From positions 29,187,636 to 29,251,635 of the forward strand of contig JACGWO010000002.1 of assembly GCA_034509735.1 (NCBI GenBank): a stretch of 64,000 nucleotides of DNA, in the 5' to 3' direction. The DNA comes from Sesamum alatum (Eukaryota > Streptophyta > Magnoliopsida > Lamiales > Pedaliaceae). The position numbers and the translations under genes were made by a program. The notes beneath the pieces are model-generated. The model had not been told where the DNA came from. It saw only the letters and a list, made by a program, of their open reading frames with translations, and made no database searches. Positions 12,958 to 24,387 of this stretch are shown here, piece by piece; position 1 is the stretch's first letter, and every line of letters begins with the position of its first letter.

Positions 12958-15900
12958 ATCAAGGTTGAGAAATATCAGTCAAAGCTAACCGAGTTGCCTC
13001 TGGTGGAAGGTTTGAGAGTCCTACAAATGTTCCCACAGCAGATTTGTCAAGGGAATGAGCTACGGTATTACAAGATCTTTTAACAGAACTAAACGAAATA
13101 GAATAAAAAGACAACATAAGAGCAAGGATATCAACCACCACAGGGCCATTAGTTGACATGTCTGAATTAGCAGCTTGAAGTTTGGCTACGGGCCTTAGCA
13201 CAATCACTTTCGAGGATCACATTATCGCCAACCATGATGGTGAGTGCCAACTCTAAAAGATCGTCTTGCAGCCAATGGTTTCAGCTAGTTCCCCATCAAC
13301 AATCCTGGGAAGACGCTCAGAGCACCATGCAAGACACCTTCCTCTATCATTGCGGGCGACGACACCAATTCCCATTTCCTGGCCACCTTGGAAAGCAGCT
13401 TCGTCCGAGTTCATCTTTGATAGCTCCCTCTACTGGATAGCTCCACCTCAAAAGTCGCTGCGTGGATGAGTGAACCAACTGTCAAAGTCTGGTTTTTGGA
13501 AGCATTAAGATACTGCCTCGCGAAACAGACAACTTGATTGGGAGTAGAAACTCCTTCTGCATTAGTTTACAATTTCGGCTTCACCAAATACTCCAGACAA
13601 ATCGTAAGACAAAAGTTCTACCTCAACCTCGGGTTCACGCGATTGAATTAGCCCTCTGGCCCATCGAATCAAATCATCAGTGTTAGAGAAAATGATCTCC
13701 CTTCGGAAATTGGACAGACTCCACACCTTGTCGAGCAAAGGTACAATCAATAAAGTGTGTGAGATGCTCTCCGAAGAAATCATCACAAAACGGACAACAA
13801 AATTGAGCCTTCCATGATTCGTTTGTTTAGATTAAGAAGCAGTGGGAAGCGCATTGGAGCAAGCTCTCCAAGATGAAGACTTTTGTTTTATTCGGAATAC
13901 GGGCCTGCTAACGAACCTCTACCAATCTTTGTGAAGATGTAACAATTACTTGAAGATGGGTTGTCCTCCATGCTACAAGCCAGATGGTATGCACTTCTCA
14001 CGCTAAACAGTCCAATTCTTGAAAAATGCCAGACGATTTTGGTCTTCGATACCGCTATACTAAGTGGAATGCCCAGGAATGATCTCATTGTCAATGGGCC
14101 AAAATAGGTCACGCACCCTTGGTACATTCCACTCCTTTGGTCAGGTCGCCAATCAGGTCCGCCACCCACATTACCGAAGTGTCATCCTCTTAGCCTCGTA
14201 ACAGGCTGAAAAGTTAGCTAGCCGAGATAGCCACGGATCGTGCCAGAGTCGAATAGATGCAGTACCAGGCCGTATCCACACGCCACCCGACACCCTGAAA
14301 TAGAAATTATGTGTCCGCCATAACACTTCTCCTCCAAGTGAATGGTGGTCGAACGTCCGACTGTGGCTTCAAAAATGTCCGTATCAGGAAAATATCGAGC
14401 TTTAAGCACCGAGAAAGAGACTGCCTGGGTTACAGTGAATCCTCCATAATTGTTTGGCAAGCCATCGCAATGTTGAATAGATGGAGTTGACGAAAACCAA
14501 GCCTTCCCTGTAATTTACTCTCACAAAGATGTTTCCAAGAAATTCAATGAATTTTACTCTAAGCTCGGTTTATTCCACAAAGATTGTGAATTTCCTTCAA
14601 AAGCTGTGAGCGGGCAGTCGAAAACATCGCATAGCATAAGAAAGGAATAGCCTGAATAAACTGATTTTATGAGGGGTTTTCTTTTACCTGCTTGGGAGAG
14701 GATCTTTTCATTCCACCCGTTGTAATTTGTGTCCATACCTTGTCCCAAATAGTAGAAAATAGTGCCTTCTTCGATCGGTCTACTCTTGACGGGAGTCCCA
14801 AATAGAGTTCCATCTTATTCTCCCTACGGACTTGGAGAATTTGGCCGACACCTTCCTGAGTTGCCTCACAAGTGTTTCTGCTAAATGCAACTGACGATTT
14901 ATCTAGGTTTGTTTTCTTATCCCGACGCGAGACGAGAGACTTCAACACCTCCTTGATTGTTGAGCACTCTCCGGTGAAGCATCAGAAAAAATAAGTGTAT
15001 CATCTACAAATAAGAGATGTGAAATGTGAGGAGCACCACGGCAGATGGATGCACCACTGATCTGATTCTCGAGCTTCGCTTTCTGCAACAAAGAGCTGAA
15101 AGTTTCTGTGCACAAAATGAACAAATAAGGGGAGAGGGGTCTCCCTACCTGAGTCCCCTTTGTGGGGTAATTGAGCCAAATTGTTGTCCTCCAAACATAA
15201 AAGAATATAAAATGGATGAAACAAAAGAGCATAATCAGACGAATAAAAGGGGGGGGGGGGAGCCCAATTTAGACATAACCAGCTCCAAGAAAGCCCACTC
15301 AACTTTATCATATGCCTTGCTAACATCCAGTTTCATTGCCATGAACCTTTTTTTCCTGTGGTCTTAGACTTCAGAAAGTGGTTAACCTCAAAAGCAAGGA
15401 GAACGTTATCAGTAATCAAACGGCCAGGAACAAATGCCGACTGAGTAGGGGAAATTATGTGGTCAAGGATAATTTTGAGGCGTTTCGCAACGGTTTTGGA
15501 AGCAATCTTATAAACCACGTTGCATAAACTGATAGGTTTAAACTGGTTTTAGGCTCTTGGGGGTGTTTACACTTTGGTATTAGCACAATATAATTGTCAT
15601 TTAATTGGTCGGCATAATATGATAATTCAATAATCGAAGGACACAAGCAATTGACATCAGATTTGACGATATTCCAATACTTCTGAAAGAGAAGTAGGGG
15701 ACATACCGTCGAGACCGGGGGATTTAAGAGGGGCCATTTGAAAGAGAGATTTTGTGACTTCTTGTTCCGAGTAAGGCCGTGATAAGTCTGCCACCATTTT
15801 CGGGTCCACAGCATGGTGTAGTGATGAAGTCCCTCGGGCAATATCAATCGGGTTCGGCCTACTAGACGAGAACACCCCTTGGAAGTGGGAAATAATGCAC

Positions 15901-17080
15901 TGTTGAATTTGCTCCTCTTTCATACAACCAAATCCGAGCCGAGTTTTTATTTTTGTAATAAGGTTGGTCCGAAAATGTTGGCCGGCCTTCTAATGGAGAA
16001 AGGCCGTGTTTCTGTCACCTTCCTTAAGCCAAAGTGCCTTACCTCGCTATTACCAAAACGTCTCCTCGTGAGTAGCAAGTCGTTCAAGCTCCTGTCGAAT
16101 TTCAGTCGCTTCTTTAGCCAAGTCAGTGGTAAGAATTTCCCCTTTGGATCCACCTCATCTGTTTCTCCAATTTGTCAACTTCCTCCTTGTCCCTTTTAAA
16201 TGCCTTTTTGCTCCAAGAGTGGAGTTTCAGTTTGCATTTCTCCAGTTGTCCCGCCAAACGATCAGCTCCACCTCCCGAGTTTCAGCACGACCGAATTACC
16301 GTCTCACAGTCTTCAGACTGCATCCATGCCGCTTCAAAACAGATCGTTCGGAATTTCTGGGCTACTAAGGCAGGGTATGTTGCAGGCGAATCAATAGTGG
16401 GGAGTGCTCCGAACACTCCGATCTCAAGTGGGTTATCGTAGCGTTAGGAAACAAGTCACTCCAACTCTTGTTAGCGCAGGCCCGATCGAGTCACTTTCTC
16501 ACAGAATGGGGATCTTGCTGATGATTAGTCCAAGTGAACGGTGAACCAGTGAACTCCAAATCCGACAGACCGCACGACTCCAAAGCTCGCTGAAAATTTT
16601 GAATTTGTCAAAGAGGTCGAGATGGGCCCCCTAATTTCTCGGCTTGGTCAAGTAATTCATTGAAATCCCTGGTGCAGAGCCATGGCCGTTGAGACTGTGC
16701 ATGAAGCGACGCAAGTAGCTTCCATGAGTTTTCCCGCTAGCTAGTGTCAGGTTCCCTATAGAAACCGGTAAAGCACCACCATTCTTGATTGTCTACCAAT
16801 CAGATAGAAACATCAATATGGTTGCGAGAGAAATTCTGAAGCTGAACCTCCACATTTTTGTCCCAAAGAAGGCCGAGTCCGCTTCCTTTGCCGACAGAAT
16901 CTACATTGCATCCGAACATGTTTGCACCTTCATTTTAGATTATCAATATGGCGAGATGAGCACTTGGTTTCCACCAAAAAACCAAGGTGGGGTGGAATCC
17001 CCGGATAAAGGAACCCAGAGTCCGAACTGTCCAAGGGCCCCCCACTCCTTGGCAGTTCCAAACCAGAAAATTCATAATGT
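12958..17080 (-). pseudogene. LINE ORF2: endonuclease, reverse transcriptase, zinc finger, RNase H (broken)
   Basis: From right to left on the minus strand: apurinic-type endonuclease about 16450-17080, with HPTLVFLVETKCSS near the start and a SPFTWTNH-like motif near 16530; reverse transcriptase about 14560-15850, with [18 protein letters not shown] (near 15400-15450), RPLSPYLFILCTE (near 15110-15145) and FVDD (near 15000), the usual alanine of FADD being valine; zf-RVT region about 13700-14010, with FSVRSAYHLA; and a plant-type RNase H about 12960-13420, with MGIGVVARNDRG and KRSCNTVAHSL. Several frame breaks and stops make it non-functional. It would normally copy LINE RNA into a nicked target site. 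Confidence 0.85.
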
Positions 17081-17661
17081 CGGGCGAGGCTGCTCGGCAG
17101 CCTTCGCCATACAATTGGTGATGTACGATAAAGGGAATGTGAATTTTTCAATCTTATACAAACCCCGAATAGGAGGTTCACCATCACTTAAGTCCTCATC
17201 AACAAGCTTGCGTTTCTACGGTAAGGTAGGAGTAGGTGTAAGTTTTATGCTATTCTGGGAGGTGGATTACCGGCGGAGGGTTTATATTTGGGGCTGTTTA
17301 GTTTCGGTATGGTGACTGGTATGTGGTAGGGTAGTGGATTGAAGGGGGCTCCGATTGTGAGTTTGATGGTTCATGGCTTGGTGATTAGGAGGAGACGAGG
17401 AGTGAGATAGGTTTTCATCGGTAGGTGGGAGGGCTGGCAAATCAAGATTGAGGTCCGTGAGGGGTGAGGGAGGATTTTGTGGCAGTTCATGGTTTGGAGG
17501 GGTTGTGGAGTGGGGCTGATTCTAGGAGAGTTTTGAGTATAGGGGTGAGGTTGTGCATGGTTAGGGATATTGGAGTGAGGCGGGATGGTAGAGGGGGAGG
17601 AGGAACCTGGAAATTATCGAAGATATCTTGCCCTCATTTGTCAGATGTAAGATGTGGGCGG
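17081..17661 (-). pseudogene. LINE ORF1 C-terminal remnant
   Basis: The minus strand upstream of the endonuclease encodes KRKLVDEDLSDGEPP near 17195-17215, preceded by proline- and serine-rich sequence in broken frames. A KRK-type tail before ORF2 is usual in plant L1 ORF1. The nucleic-acid-binding part is missing, removed at or before the LTR insertion at 17662. Confidence 0.5.
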
Positions 17662-19790
17662 TGTTAGAATAGGTGACCAGAAAGCCAATTGGATTGGCGG
17701 TTTTGGGTACTATTTAGCAATCTTTATTGACTTGATGAATATAGTAAGTATTCATCCGTGGCACTATGTGTTTGTTGTGCTTACTGATTACGTTAAACGA
17801 TGTTTTAACGTCACAACAAATGCCCACAGACCAATTGTATAACCCATGTAGTTGGGCTGCGCATTGGATGGCAGCTATGAAACCAACTTCTGAGGGTTGG
17901 TCTGGAATGTTCCAAGTCGAGGACCTCGAGACAGGCATCGAGGGTCCTACAGAGACTTGCACTAAGGATTGCATTCATTGGATGAGTGCCGTGTTTCATC
18001 GGCGACAGACGTTGGACGTCTATGCAATATTAGTGGGTTAGTTGACGTGGGTGTTAGCTGACTGAACTGACTCGCGGGAATCGTCATATGGAAGCCTTGG
18101 AGGCTTAGTCGGTATGACTGGAATTCTCGGCTCCGATAGTACGAGATTAGTCCTCGGACTTGAGGAATCATGGCAGTCACATGCATATGAAGGTTGTATC
18201 TAGGGTCTGGCAAGAGATGCCCGTATCTGGGATACGTTCATCATAAAGCCTCATCCAGTGCAGTCGGAATATGTATTGAGGACGGTGGATTCCAAGATAG
18301 GATCCGTCACCTGTCAGTATATGACAGTCGAGTCTCCTATGCGCTCTGAGACGGTTTAAGCTCTTTAAGTCTGTGGCCACAGCGATTGGTCGAGTAGGGA
18401 ATGGTTTCCTACGTCGATCAAATAGAGCAAACGCGTCTCGAGTTATTGAGCATAGTTGTCTAGTCCAGGATGGGAACCGACGCCGAATTCCATGCCCTAG
18501 ACTTAGACCGGGAGACGGATGATGGAAGGACCGTACTCGTATGGTAATCGAGAGCCTAAATGTTCACGCCAACATTCACCTAGTCTCTAGTGCCATGGAC
18601 CGTTGCTAGACGGCCACCCATGGTGACGGGCGTTTCCGATTAATGGTTAATTGGTAGAATTAATTTGGAATTAATTCTAGAAGAAGCGAATTAATTTAAT
18701 TGGATTAAATTAATTCAAGGAGAAAAATAAATGATTGGATCATTTATTGGGAAATCCATTTGATGGATGGTCCAAGAATTAATTAATTGGATTAGTTAAT
18801 TTTGGACTTAGAACCTTTAAATTAATTGGATTAATTTATCGGGTTTCGATTAATTAATTGATTGGATCAATTAATTAGAGTTCGGACTTATGTTTATTTA
18901 ATTGGATTAAATAAACTTATGGGCATCAATTAGATTGAGATTAATTGGATTAATTAATGCCCAATGGACTTTGTTTGGACTTAATTTAATTAGATTAAAT
19001 AAAAGTCTAAGACTAGTAGTCCTAGTCCATGGAAAAATTCAATTTATAGCAAATGAAGGAAGAATTAAAATCTTCCACATGTGAGGCACATGTGACCAGC
19101 CTTTGTATGATTTTGTGGGTGGTTTTATTTGCTATAATGGTGCATGGTTATGTAGATAATGGTGTGTGTATGTAGGTTACTTTGGAAGTTGACAAGAGAA
19201 GTTGAATTTTGAATTCAACAACTCTACTTACACAAAACCATTCACATAACTTGCATGCTATGTCTTGCACGAAATTTCCATCAAGAAACTCTCCAAAAAA
19301 CCTCTGAAAATTTCTCCTTTTTGTGTTCATACCTTTTGGAAAGGTTTGAACTAAAACATTCCAAAAAGCACTAATCAATAGTGTTGTTTTGGATTGTTTT
19401 TTTTCTTCTTCTTTTCTCTACTTCTATCTAGCAATAGATTAGAGATATACATTCCATAGTGTGGTGTGGACAAATTAGAGGGATTCTAATTTGGATCCTC
19501 AAGTGAACGGAAGGAGAAACGGAAAGGGAACAACGCTAGAAAACAAACCGGTTCTACGTGCAACGAACATAAGGTTGGTTTTCTTTATGTTTTCATGTAT
19601 CTTTTGTTTACTTCCTTTAGCCATATGTCCAGCATTCTTCTCCTCTTTATTTTATGCTTTGACAAACACCGAACGCCCGGGAACTTCAAAGGGAACACCC
19701 CTTTGAACCCGTTTAAATTTATGCTTTAAATTAACGTTTTTTACGCTTCCGTTGCGTTCCCGGGCCGTACCCGATTCTTTCAGTGGTATC
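17662..19790 (+). repeat. LTR of copia family C, plus orientation (2129 bp)
   Basis: Starts TGTTAGAATAGGTGACC and ends GATTCTTTCA, immediately followed by GTGGTATCAGAGC, the initiator-Met-tRNA primer site. It is therefore a 5' LTR. It interrupts the LINE on its left. It shares the conserved block (18549-18632) with families A and B, but the rest is distinct; its first 620 bp match the minus fragment at 30911-31545. Confidence 0.9.
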
Positions 19791-19931
19791 AGAGCCCGGT
19801 TCGGTGTTGTGGCTATAGGAATTACATGTTATTATGTGTTAAGCATGAAGAACATGTTTAAATTGCTTTTGGAAAGCATGATTTATGGCTTTAATGCATG
19901 ATAATATGTGTAGAAAATATGTGTTAATTTT
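19791..19931 (+). repeat. Primer site and start of family C leader
   Basis: TGGTATCAGAGC at 19792-19803 is complementary to the 3' end of plant initiator-Met tRNA. The leader that follows runs into the N gap. Confidence 0.85.
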
Positions 19932-20431
19932 NNNNNNNNNNNNNNNNNNNNNNNNNNNNNNNNNNNNNNNNNNNNNNNNNNNNNNNNNNNNNNNNNNNNN
20001 NNNNNNNNNNNNNNNNNNNNNNNNNNNNNNNNNNNNNNNNNNNNNNNNNNNNNNNNNNNNNNNNNNNNNNNNNNNNNNNNNNNNNNNNNNNNNNNNNNNN
20101 NNNNNNNNNNNNNNNNNNNNNNNNNNNNNNNNNNNNNNNNNNNNNNNNNNNNNNNNNNNNNNNNNNNNNNNNNNNNNNNNNNNNNNNNNNNNNNNNNNNN
20201 NNNNNNNNNNNNNNNNNNNNNNNNNNNNNNNNNNNNNNNNNNNNNNNNNNNNNNNNNNNNNNNNNNNNNNNNNNNNNNNNNNNNNNNNNNNNNNNNNNNN
20301 NNNNNNNNNNNNNNNNNNNNNNNNNNNNNNNNNNNNNNNNNNNNNNNNNNNNNNNNNNNNNNNNNNNNNNNNNNNNNNNNNNNNNNNNNNNNNNNNNNNN
20401 NNNNNNNNNNNNNNNNNNNNNNNNNNNNNNN
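19932..20431. other. Assembly gap of 500 N
   Basis: Exactly 500 N, a conventional size for a gap of unknown length. Copia leaders of opposite orientation enter from both sides. Confidence 0.99.
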
Positions 20432-22398
20432 ACATAGTGCAGCTTCCTTTAAGTACAATAACGTGCCACGACTCGTGAGACCACGCTATTGACCTAAAAC
20501 AGCTTCCTCACTATGCCACGGATTGGAAGGCATGGACGAACTCCTAGAGTTCATGTCCACTTTATCTAGGGTCTAATATTTCAACATTGGTCCAACCAAT
20601 GTGAGAGTAGTGAATGACCGAGATCTCATAATATATCCATACATTCATCCATAATGCATAAATAAAAATCCATCCATAGCAGTCATATGATAAATAAAAG
20701 CCATTCATCCATCATAATAACCACATGCAAAATTAAAGCCTAGCACGCCCCTGTTGGATGATCACAAGCCCGAATCCTATGCGATCCACTGAGCCCGCAG
20801 TGGATCTATGGTCAATCTAGGGTTGGTCCTATACTATTACAATAATAGTAACCCAATCATCATTCTGATGGGCCTTGGTCTCTTTTTCTCTTTCTTCACT
20901 TCATGGAAAACGCCAAGGGACCTACGGTCTGGGCTCTCCATGTGGTCCTTCCTTCTTCTCCACCAATTACAAAAAAAATGGAAACCTCACTCCTAGTCTA
21001 CTCTCATTACATATAAAAAAATTAGAAACCCCAGCGAAACCCCGGGGTAGTACATAAGGAGGGAGGTAGAAAGCCTTATTATTCCAAGGCACTAGAAAGA
21101 GAGAAGGAGAAAGCAGTTTAAAGAGGCACACAGGCCCAACAGTAAATTAAACCATACATTCGGTCTAGGGCTCGTGATCATCCATTTCCATCCAACACAC
21201 ATAATTACATGATCCAATCACATAATCATAATATTCCAACAACACATGATTTCCAATCACATCAATCCAAGATGAAAATAAATGAACATGTGCGTAACGT
21301 GTGAAAAATAAAACACAAATATTGGTAATAAAATTTTTTCTCGTTTTAGGAAAACCTTTCCTCATTATTTTAAGTAAAATAACCCCGGGATTCTAAATCC
21401 AATTTATTTTACTCCTAAAATAATGTTCTTTAGGAATTTAGGCAAAATTGAACCCAAAAAACGAATTTTCAGAATTAATTCAAAATTAAAAACTGAAAAT
21501 AAATTTAAAAATAAAATAATAATGCTAGGGTTTCAAAAAACCCTAGCTGCAGCAGCCGCCGGCCGCCGCCACCGGCAGCAGCCGGCAGGCCGTGCGCGCA
21601 GGGCAGCAGGCCCAGCCTGCCGCCCCTGCGCGCGCAGGCACTGCCTGGCCGGGCGCGCGCGCGCAGGCCCTTTGCCTGCGTGCGCGCGCGCCTGGCCGGC
21701 AGCGCGCTGCGCGGCCTGGTGCTCCGGCAGGCCGACGCGCGCGCAGGCTCCTTTGCCTGTGCGCGCGCGCTGGCCTGCTGGCCACCGGCCGCGTCCCTGC
21801 GTCGCGCGCAGAGCGCGCGCGCAGACGCGCACTGGGCGTGCCTGCCGGGCGCGCGCGCGCGCAGACGCCTCCGTCTGCGTGCGCGCGCGCCTGGCGGCGC
21901 GCCTGGTGCCCGTCCGCGCGCGGGCTCCTCCGCCGCCAGCCTTGCGCGCGCGCGCGCATGGGCGCGCCTGCCGGGCGCGCGCGCGCGCAGACACCTCTGT
22001 CTGCCCGCGCGCGCGCCTGGAGGCGTTTCCATGCGCGCACGGCCCGCGCGCAGCCAACCCGGCTGCGCGCTGCCCCTGCGCGGCCGGCAGCGCGCGCGCG
22101 CGCAGGCTTCCCATGCCTGCGCGCGTCTGCCCTGCCGGCAGCGCTCGGCTGCGCGCGGCCAGCCTTCCGGCTGGCCGGCTGTGACGTTTTCTCGTTTTTC
22201 AGATTAATTCCCATCCCGATTCCCAAGAAAAACAGAAAATACCAATATTCAGCAATTCACATGAATTAAAAAGCAATAAAATAACATGCTTCAAGAATCA
22301 AGAAATTCAAGATTTAATTACAACATGCTATTTCACGTTTCATGCTTAAAACGCACATAAACCCTAGGCCTATACACCGAACCGGGCTCTGATACCAC
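20432..22398 (-). repeat. Copia leader downstream of LTR A, minus orientation
   Basis: Adjacent to the LTR at 22399 is the reverse complement of the primer site TGGTATCAGAGC (22387-22398). Leader sequence extends left to the gap. The part at 20432-20900 matches the family B leaders (27240-27720 minus, 36590-37110 plus), including the motif CCACGACTCGTGAGACCAC. No gag remains before the gap. Confidence 0.85.
21545..22190 (-). repeat. Array of GC-rich hairpins in copia leader
   Basis: At least five hairpins with alternating GCGC arms. Core arms and loops: GCGCAGGC/GCCTGCG around 21669-21673; GCGCAGGC/GCCTGTGC around 21749-21754; GCAGACG/CGTCTGC around 21868-21871; GCAGACA/TGTCTGC around 21994-21997; CGCAGGC/GCCTGCG around 22108-22114. 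Outer arms such as CCTGCC.../...GGCGG extend several stems. Core bases differ between copies yet remain complementary. Overlapping open frames of 175-253 codons on both strands are composition artefacts. Confidence 0.8.
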
Positions 22399-24387
22399 TG
22401 AAAGATTATGTGGATCGTCCCGGGAAAAGCGCGAATGCGGAAGCGCGGTATAATTAAAAAAATAAATGCGGAATTTAAACATGCTTTTTTAAATTAAAAC
22501 ACGTTTCAAAGGGTGTGCCTTTGAAATTTCCCGGGCGTTCGGTGTATCTCATGAACGAATAACATAAAATAAATCATGGAGGCCATAGGGTTGGAAAATA
22601 AAAGAGGACGAAAAACATAAACGAGACCTACCCGTTGTCGTTTTTCGTCTTCAACGGCTACACGCGTTGTTCCCCGTTTTGCACCAAGATCTCGTTCTTG
22701 AGACCCTCCAAATCGTGACACACGATCCACCCACGTATCTTGCACGTCGTGCTAGCAACGAACAAGTGTATAATTTTGGAGTGGATGAATCAATAACACA
22801 TTATCAATTAATGGTATTGATTCATCAAGATTCTAATGTTTCCAAGAACAAAAGAATCAAGAAAATAATTTCCTTGAGAGAGAGAGAGGGCGGACGAGAG
22901 AGATGGGAGAGAGAGATCCGTGTGTGTGTGTTGTAGTGTGTGTGTTGGAGATTCATCATCATGTAAATTGTAGGATGCTAGGGGTTTATATAGAAGAGGA
23001 GTTTTAATCCTCTTTAAACTCCTCTTTTAAGAACTCTAATTTGACTAGGATTTTGACCTAGTCAAAGTCCTAGTCAAACTAGTGTTTTGACCTAGTCAAA
23101 ACGATCCTAGCCATCCATCTCTCCCATTAATCTCAACCGTTGATTTAATTTAATTTAATGGAAATATTTAAAAACCTATTTAAATATTTCCAAGAGGCTA
23201 AAATAAATATAAATATTATTTAAGCCCATTAAATAAATCCTTTTGATAAATCCAATTTATCAATTTAATTCCTTCTATCAAATAGAAAGAATTATTTCTC
23301 CAAGAAAAATAAAGGTCCCGATTAAATCTAATTTAATCATTCCTTCACTCCAATATTTAATTCCAAATTAAATATTTAATTGTGTGTGGATAGTGTGTGA
23401 CTCTTTAGGTTCACCATTCAGCTAGACTTGGTCGGATTCCTAGAATCCGTCCGTTACCAATGGGTGGCCATCTAGCAACGGTCCATGGCACTAGAGACTA
23501 GGTGAAATATTCAGGGATGAACATTTAGGCTCTAACAGTACACTTGTCCTTCTGCCTTCGGTCTCATCACTTAGAGTCTAGGGCACGGAAAATGCAGGTA
23601 CCCATTTTGGACCTAAGTGTCGGTCTGTCCTCACTAAACGCCGCAAGGGAATCCTTCCCTTCTGTTCTGTCACTGTGGCCACAGTTTTTTAGGGACAAGA
23701 CCTAGAGTATACATGAGACTCAACTGCCAAAACCTATTGACAGGAGACAGATCCTTTCTTGGAAACTACTGTCACTTTGCACACCAGAACTGCACTAGAC
23801 ATGGCTTATGACTACCAAAGAGAATTCTGGCAATCTCTCACCATATCTAAGATACAGCCCTGATGTACAGGTAAACTCAGCAATTCCTCAAGTCAAAGGA
23901 CTTGACCTGTACCGTTGGAACCGGGAATACACGTCATACCTTGCTGACCATACTCAAGGTCCTCCCGTAAGACGGTTCCCGCGAGTCACCTCAGTCAGCT
24001 GCATCCTAGCAGGCTAACCCACTAACACTGCTTAGACGATCCTCGTCACCCGTCGATGAAACACGACAGCAGATGCTTAGTGCAAGTCTCAAATGGAATC
24101 CCGGTACCCATTTTCGGGATTCCTTGACTTGGAGATTTCCGGACTGATTCGGGAAGACTGATTCCATGGACCTACCTCCAAGCGTAGTCCCAGTCCCCGA
24201 AATTGATTCTCAGTCCGTGGGCTTTGTTTGCATAGTGAACAGATATAGAAAAGTGAACACAAACAAAGTAATGCCAAATGAAATTCACTTCTTTATTCAT
24301 TAATGATTTATCAAAACACTTATAATTGTCTAGACATAGGTTACATATACCCGCCAAAATTGGCTTACATGGTCACCTATTCTAACA
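22399..24387 (-). repeat. LTR of copia family A, minus orientation (1989 bp)
   Basis: On the minus strand it starts TGTTAGAATAGG at 24387 and ends TCTTTCA at 22399, where the primer site follows. A partial gag-pol touches its other side. It is a full-length homologue of 4087-6132 and 42648-44640. It carries GA and GT microsatellites (22861-22948) and the conserved block (23399-23540). Confidence 0.9.
22985..22992 (-). promoter_or_regulatory. Candidate TATA box of LTR A
   Basis: TATATAAA on the minus strand inside the LTR, about 1.4 kb after its start. It would divide U3 from R and start transcription toward the leader at about 22955. The solo copy has TATAAAT at the same place (43241-43247). 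Confidence 0.5.

Larger units (their letters stand above)
12888..17661 (-). mobile_element. L1-type LINE, minus strand, damaged
   Basis: Poly-T on the plus strand at 12889-12930 represents the 3' poly-A tail. Moving right come the ORF2 RNase H tail, a zinc-finger region, reverse transcriptase, endonuclease and then the end of ORF1, which is the order of a plant L1 on the minus strand. The element is cut on the right by the LTR starting at 17662, so its 5' end is missing here. Confidence 0.85.

Noticed and set aside
16785..17315. 176-codon plus-strand open frame
   Set aside because: Antisense to the LINE ORF1 end and endonuclease; no sensible protein features.
19839..20478. Open frames of ~190 codons made of X
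   Set aside because: They read through the 500-N gap.
21836..22020. CRISPR-like spaced repeats in the GC block
   Set aside because: Repeats are hairpin units of varied spacing in a eukaryotic retrotransposon; no unique equal-length spacers.
21423..22269. Overlapping open frames of 175-253 codons on both strands
   Set aside because: They are made of Ala/Arg/Gly/Pro from GC-rich repeats, open in several frames at once, and lie in a non-coding retrotransposon leader.
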